The position numbers were made by a program, and so were the translations under genes. A DNA stretch of 39,445 nt from Cycloclasticus sp. Lineage in GTDB: Bacteria; Pseudomonadota; Gammaproteobacteria; Methylococcales; Cycloclasticaceae. Shown here piece after piece: positions 36,569-39,445 of the stretch (position 1 is the stretch's first letter; every line of letters begins with the position of its first letter). Under the pieces are notes generated by a model, which had not been told where the DNA came from, ran no database searches, and saw only the letters and a program-made list of their open reading frames with translations. Where the stretch lies: NCBI GenBank assembly GCA_012959695.1, contig DUCS01000010.1, positions 1 to 39,445 of the forward strand, in the 5' to 3' direction.

Positions 36569-36643
36569 TGGGGCGTGGCCAAGCGGTTAAGGCACGGGGT
36601 TTTGATCTCCGCATCCCAGGTTCGAGTCCTGGCGCCCCAGCCA
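36569..36643 (+). tRNA. tRNA-Gln (anticodon TTG)
   Basis: A 75-base cloverleaf: acceptor arm TGGGGCG pairs with CGCCCCA, the anticodon loop reads TTTTGAT with TTG at 34-36, the T arm has GGTTCGAGTCC, and the CCA end is encoded. Position between ispE and prs is the same as in Pseudomonas. Decodes CAA and, by wobble, CAG. Confidence 0.96.
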
Positions 36644-36683
36644 TCTTTATGCAAATCATTGTTACCTTTACTGGGAGTTTAAT

Positions 36684-37637
36684 GTGCTAGATAGTCGCAT
36701 CATGGTGTTTACTGGCAATGCAAATAGAGTGTTGGCTAACGACATTGCGCATCATTTAAACATTACGTTGGGAAGAGCCAGCGTTGAGATGTTCAGTGAT
36801 GGTGAGATTATGATTGAAATTGCTGAAAACGTCAGAGGGAAAGAAGTTTTCATCATTCAGCCAACTTGCGCGCCGACAAATAACCATGTGATGGAATTGT
36901 TGGTCATGATTGATGCGTTGAAACGTGCGTGTGCTAGCCGGATTACCGCGGTAATACCTTATTATGGTTATGCGCGGCAAGATAGGCGGCCTCGTTCGGC
37001 GCGCGTGCCTATTACCTCTAAACTCGTTGCAAAAATGATTGATACAGCCGGCGCAGACCACGTGTTAACAGTGGATTTACACGCCGACCAGATTCAGGGG
37101 TTCTTTGATATTCCTGTTGATAACGTTTATGCGTCGCCTTTGTTGCTCAGTGATATTTGGCAAAGGAAAACGGATAAATTAATGATTGTTTCGCCTGATG
37201 TGGGCGGTGTTGTGCGCGCTAGGGCGCTGGCAAAAAGGTTAGATGATGCAGATCTTGCGATTATTGATAAACGTCGACCTAAACCAAATCAATCGGAAGT
37301 GATGAATATCATCGGTGATGTCAGTGGAAGAGATTGCGTGATTGTCGATGACCTTGTCGATACGGCAGGCACCTTGTGTTTAGCTGCTAAGGCGTTGAAA
37401 AATAATGGCGCTTTAAGTGTAAGGGCGTACTGTACGCATCCAGTGTTATCTGGCAAAGCGATAGAGAATATTTCTGGCTCTGTGCTTGATGAGTTGGTTG
37501 TAACTGACACCATACCGCTTAGGGCGGATGCGAAAAAATGTAATAAGATTCGTCAAGTAAGCGTTGCAGAGATATTAGCAGAAACAATTCGACGAATGGT
37601 TGATGGTGATTCTGTCAGTTCGCTATACGTCGATTAA
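36684..37637 (+). CDS. prs: Ribose-phosphate pyrophosphokinase Prs
   Basis: Makes PRPP from ribose-5-phosphate and ATP for purine, pyrimidine, histidine, tryptophan and NAD synthesis. The 317-residue length fits the class I family (315 in E. coli). Visible are [20 protein letters not shown], the [11 protein letters not shown] flexible-loop region, [28 protein letters not shown] and the PRPP-binding loop [15 protein letters not shown] start at 36684 has GGGAG 7 bases upstream. It follows tRNA-Gln by 40 bases and may be co-transcribed. Confidence 0.98.
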   Translation: MLDSRIMVFTGNANRVLANDIAHHLNITLGRASVEMFSDGEIMIEIAENVRGKEVFIIQPTCAPTNNHVMELLVMIDALKRACASRITAVIPYYGYARQDRRPRSARVPITSKLVAKMIDTAGADHVLTVDLHADQIQGFFDIPVDNVYASPLLLSDIWQRKTDKLMIVSPDVGGVVRARALAKRLDDADLAIIDKRRPKPNQSEVMNIIGDVSGRDCVIVDDLVDTAGTLCLAAKALKNNGALSVRAYCTHPVLSGKAIENISGSVLDELVVTDTIPLRADAKKCNKIRQVSVAEILAETIRRMVDGDSVSSLYVD

Positions 37638-37693
37638 AAAGTATGGCAAAATATGCTGTTTAGTGTAATTAATTTTTATTTTGGAGAAGTTAG

Positions 37694-38353
37694 ATGAGCA
37701 CCGGTTTTGAATTAGCGGCAACGATTCGCGAAGATTTAGGTAAAGGCGCGACCCGTCGTTTACGCAAACAAGATATGGTTCCGGCTGTTATTTATGGCGC
37801 GGGTTCAGATCCAGTGTCAATAACACTGTCACATAATCAGTTGCTTCACAGTACAGAAAACGAAGCATTTTTCTCGCATATCCTGTCAATCGATGTGGCG
37901 GGGAAGAAAGAGAACGTCATTATTAAAGCGTTGCAGCGTCATCCTGCAAAAGCAATTTTAATGCATGCAGACTTCTTAAGGGTCAGCATGAAAGAAAAAT
38001 TAAAAGTAAACGTGCCTATTCACTTTATTGGTGAAGATGTAGCGCCAGGTGTTAAAGAAGGCGGCGTGGTAACGCATAATTTGGTTGATATTGAAATTGA
38101 ATGTTTGCCTAAGAATTTGCCTGAGTTTGTTGAGGTGGATATTTCAGAATTAGGTATTGGTGATAGTTTGCATTTGTCAGATATTAAACTTTCAAAAGGC
38201 CTAGATATCGTCGCTTTACATCAAGGTGAAGACCATGATTTACAGATTGTAACTATTCAAATGAATAGGGCGGCCTTAGTCGATGAAGAAGAGTCTGAAG
38301 AAGAAACAGAGGCAGGCGATGATTCAGCTAGTGAAGAGGAATCAGGCGAGTAA
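37694..38353 (+). CDS. rplY: 50S ribosomal protein L25 / general stress protein CTC
   Basis: 5S rRNA-binding ribosomal protein of the long (CTC/TL5) form: an N-terminal L25 domain (FELAATIREDLGKGATRRLR, VPAVIYGAG, ILMHADFLRV) and a C-terminal beta domain (VPIHFIGEDVAPGVKEGGVV, HNLVDIEIECLPKNLPEFVE). It ends in a very acidic tail (EEESEEETEAGDD) of about 25 residues. At 219 residues it is more than twice the 94-residue E. coli protein, as in Pseudomonas. A GGAGAAG ribosome site precedes ATG 37694. pth follows after 3 bases. Confidence 0.97.
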   Translation: MSTGFELAATIREDLGKGATRRLRKQDMVPAVIYGAGSDPVSITLSHNQLLHSTENEAFFSHILSIDVAGKKENVIIKALQRHPAKAILMHADFLRVSMKEKLKVNVPIHFIGEDVAPGVKEGGVVTHNLVDIEIECLPKNLPEFVEVDISELGIGDSLHLSDIKLSKGLDIVALHQGEDHDLQIVTIQMNRAALVDEEESEEETEAGDDSASEEESGE

Positions 38354-38356
38354 TAT

Positions 38357-38926
38357 ATGATTTCGTTAATTGTCGGATTAGGTAATCCGGGCGATGAATA
38401 TAAAAAAACCCGGCATAATGCCGGGTTTTTGTTGTTAGACAGTATCGCGCTAAATTTGGGTCTGTCTTTTTCGTACGAGTCAAAATTTAAGTCAGATGTA
38501 GCAAAGGGCATTGTTGGAAGTAAAAAAATTCATCTGATTAAGCCCCAAACGTTTATGAATAAAAGCGGCTCTGCCGTATCGGCGTATGCTAATTATTACA
38601 ATATATCGGCAGAACAGATATTGGTTGCGCATGATGAGCTGGATCTTGAACCCGGTACCGTACGGTTAAAAAAAGCAGGTGGACATGGCGGGCACAACGG
38701 CCTTCGAGACATTATTAGTTGTTTTTCAGCAAAAGGTTTTTATAGGCTAAGGCTGGGTATTGGACACCCGGGTGATCGGAATAAAGTCAGCAATTATGTT
38801 TTGAAGTCAGCAAGCCAGTCAGAGCAGGTATTAATAGACTTGTCGGTGGCTGATGCGGTCAGTGAGCTCTCGGCAATATGTGCGGGTGAATTCCAAGAAG
38901 TCATGAAGCGTCTGCATACACAATAA
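38357..38926 (+). CDS. pth: Peptidyl-tRNA hydrolase Pth
   Basis: Releases peptides from prematurely dropped peptidyl-tRNA and recycles tRNA. The 189-residue protein has GLGNPGDEYKKTRHNAGF with Asn10 and catalytic His20, KPQTFMNKSG, and VAHDELDLEPG with the catalytic-site Asp. GGHGGHNGLRDI and RLRLGIGHPGD complete the signature. It sits 3 bases after rplY, a standard pairing. A strong terminator-like hairpin lies inside its first 25 codons (see separate entry). Confidence 0.98.
   Translation: MISLIVGLGNPGDEYKKTRHNAGFLLLDSIALNLGLSFSYESKFKSDVAKGIVGSKKIHLIKPQTFMNKSGSAVSAYANYYNISAEQILVAHDELDLEPGTVRLKKAGGHGGHNGLRDIISCFSAKGFYRLRLGIGHPGDRNKVSNYVLKSASQSEQVLIDLSVADAVSELSAICAGEFQEVMKRLHTQ
38404..38430 (+). 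terminator. Terminator-like hairpin inside the pth coding sequence
   Basis: AAAAACCCGGCA and TGCCGGGTTTTT form a perfect 12-bp stem with a 3-base TAA loop, ending in five Ts. It has the form of a textbook intrinsic terminator but lies 47 bases after the pth start, over the codons for KTRHNAGF. It could attenuate rplY-to-pth readthrough or hide part of the 5' mRNA. The amino acids are conserved, but synonymous codon choices (ACC, CGG, GCC, GGG) create the symmetry. Confidence 0.6.
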
Positions 38927-38952
38927 AATCTTCGCTGAAGGCATTTTCTTTG

Positions 38953-38981
38953 TTGACAGCCAAAATCAAATACAAGACAAT
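38953..38981 (+). promoter_or_regulatory. Sigma-70 promoter for the tRNA-Tyr-Gly-Thr(-tuf) unit
   Basis: A perfect -35 TTGACA (38953-38958) and GACAAT (38976-38981) are separated by 17 bases, and tRNA-Tyr begins 15 bases downstream. This fits a strong stable-RNA promoter located just after pth. Confidence 0.7.
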
Positions 38982-38995
38982 AGTCGGCTAATTTC

Positions 38996-39080
38996 GGAGG
39001 GGTTCCCGAGCGGCCAAAGGGATCAGACTGTAAATCTGACGGCTCAGCCTTCGGAGGTTCGAATCCTCCCCCCTCCACCA
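38996..39080 (+). tRNA. tRNA-Tyr (anticodon GTA)
   Basis: An 85-base class II tRNA: acceptor GGAGGGG pairs with CCCCTCC, the anticodon stem-loop CAGACTGTAAATCTG presents GTA, a long variable arm follows, the T arm has GGTTCGAATCC, and the terminal ACCA is encoded. First of three tandem tRNAs before tuf. Confidence 0.97.
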
Positions 39081-39103
39081 AGATTTGTTGGGTCGAGATT
39101 ACC

Positions 39104-39177
39104 GCGGGTGTAGTTCAATGGTAGAACGTCAGCCTTCCAAGCTGAACACGCGGGTTCGATTCCCGCCACCCGCTCCA
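39104..39177 (+). tRNA. tRNA-Gly (anticodon TCC)
   Basis: A 74-base tRNA: acceptor GCGGGTG pairs with CACCCGC, the anticodon stem TCAGC/GCTGA closes the loop CTTCCAA with TCC at 34-36, the T arm is GGTTCGATTCC, and CCA is encoded. It lies 23 bases after tRNA-Tyr. Confidence 0.96.
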
Positions 39178-39194
39178 GTTAGGTGGGTATGTAG

Positions 39195-39269
39195 GCCCAT
39201 ATAGCTCAGGGGTAGAGCACTTCCTTGGTAAGGAAGAGGCCATCGGTTCAATTCCGATTATGGGCTCCA
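39195..39269 (+). tRNA. tRNA-Thr (anticodon GGT)
   Basis: A 75-base tRNA: acceptor GCCCATA pairs with TATGGGC, the anticodon stem CTTCC/GGAAG closes the loop TTGGTAA with GGT at 34-36, the T arm is GGTTCAATTCC, and CCA is encoded. It is the last tRNA before tuf, as in the E. coli thrT-tufB arrangement. Confidence 0.96.
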
Positions 39270-39343
39270 GTTAACGCTGAGTTCGGCGAAATATACCGTC
39301 GGGTATAAAAAAGTGGTTTTGGTATAGAGTGGTTTTTAATTAA

Positions 39344-39445
<102 letters not shown>

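Overview
The window looks like a chromosomal core-genome segment of a gammaproteobacterium with moderate-to-low GC. Gene order supports this: lptD-surA-pdxA-ksgA, mreBCD-mrdA-rodA, and hemA-TPR lipoprotein-lolB-ispE-tRNA(Gln)-prs-rplY-pth follow the Pseudomonas-type layout, and tRNA(Tyr)-tRNA(Gly)-tRNA(Thr)-tuf is the usual gammaproteobacterial arrangement. From content and base composition I would guess a marine Cycloclasticus/Methylophaga-like lineage, but the sequence alone does not prove it. I see no phage, IS element, CRISPR array or defence island. Start codons other than ATG are common (GTG in msbA, ksgA, pdxA, lipB, dat, mreD, prfA, lolB and prs; TTG in prmC).

Layout. (1) 1-6.8 kb is an LPS block: msbA (minus, 3' end cut by the window edge), a frameshifted waaG, intact waaP, a heavily frameshifted LPS-kinase pseudogene, an InaA-type kinase-like gene, a second kinase-like gene with a YdcH/DUF465 partner, and an unknown five-helix membrane protein. 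(2) 6.8-12.7 kb (minus) is lptD-surA-pdxA-ksgA. (3) 12.8-14.5 kb (plus) is amgK-murU, peptidoglycan sugar salvage. (4) 14.5-25.8 kb (minus) is one tightly packed run of twelve genes, mreB-mreC-mreD-mrdA-rodA-mltB-rlpA-dacC-dat-ybeD-lipB-lipA: rod-shape and wall synthesis followed by lipoylation. (5) 25.9-29.5 kb (plus) is gatCAB and a small lipoprotein. (6) 29.5-33.1 kb (minus) is hemA-prfA-prmC and a JAMM peptidase. (7) 33.3-38.9 kb (plus) is an LbcA-like TPR lipoprotein, lolB, ispE, tRNA-Gln, prs, rplY and pth. (8) 39.0-39.4 kb holds tRNA-Tyr, tRNA-Gly, tRNA-Thr and the start of tuf.

Most of the window serves the cell envelope: LPS core assembly and flipping (WaaG, WaaP, MsbA), LPS insertion (LptD, helped by the chaperone SurA), lipoprotein sorting (LolB), wall elongation and remodelling (MreBCD, PBP2, RodA, MltB, RlpA, DacC) and wall sugar recycling (AmgK, MurU). 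The rest is translation (GatCAB, PrfA, PrmC, KsgA, L25, Pth, EF-Tu, tRNAs) and cofactors (PdxA, HemA, LipA, LipB, IspE, Prs).

I did not find an obviously new multi-gene system. The most notable signals are: the decayed LPS-core locus (at least five frame changes in about 2.8 kb); two envelope genes, lptD and mreC, whose N-termini have no ATG/GTG/TTG start and appear to begin at ATT and ATA; a terminator-like perfect hairpin inside the pth coding sequence; and two kinase-fold proteins lacking the usual catalytic aspartate.
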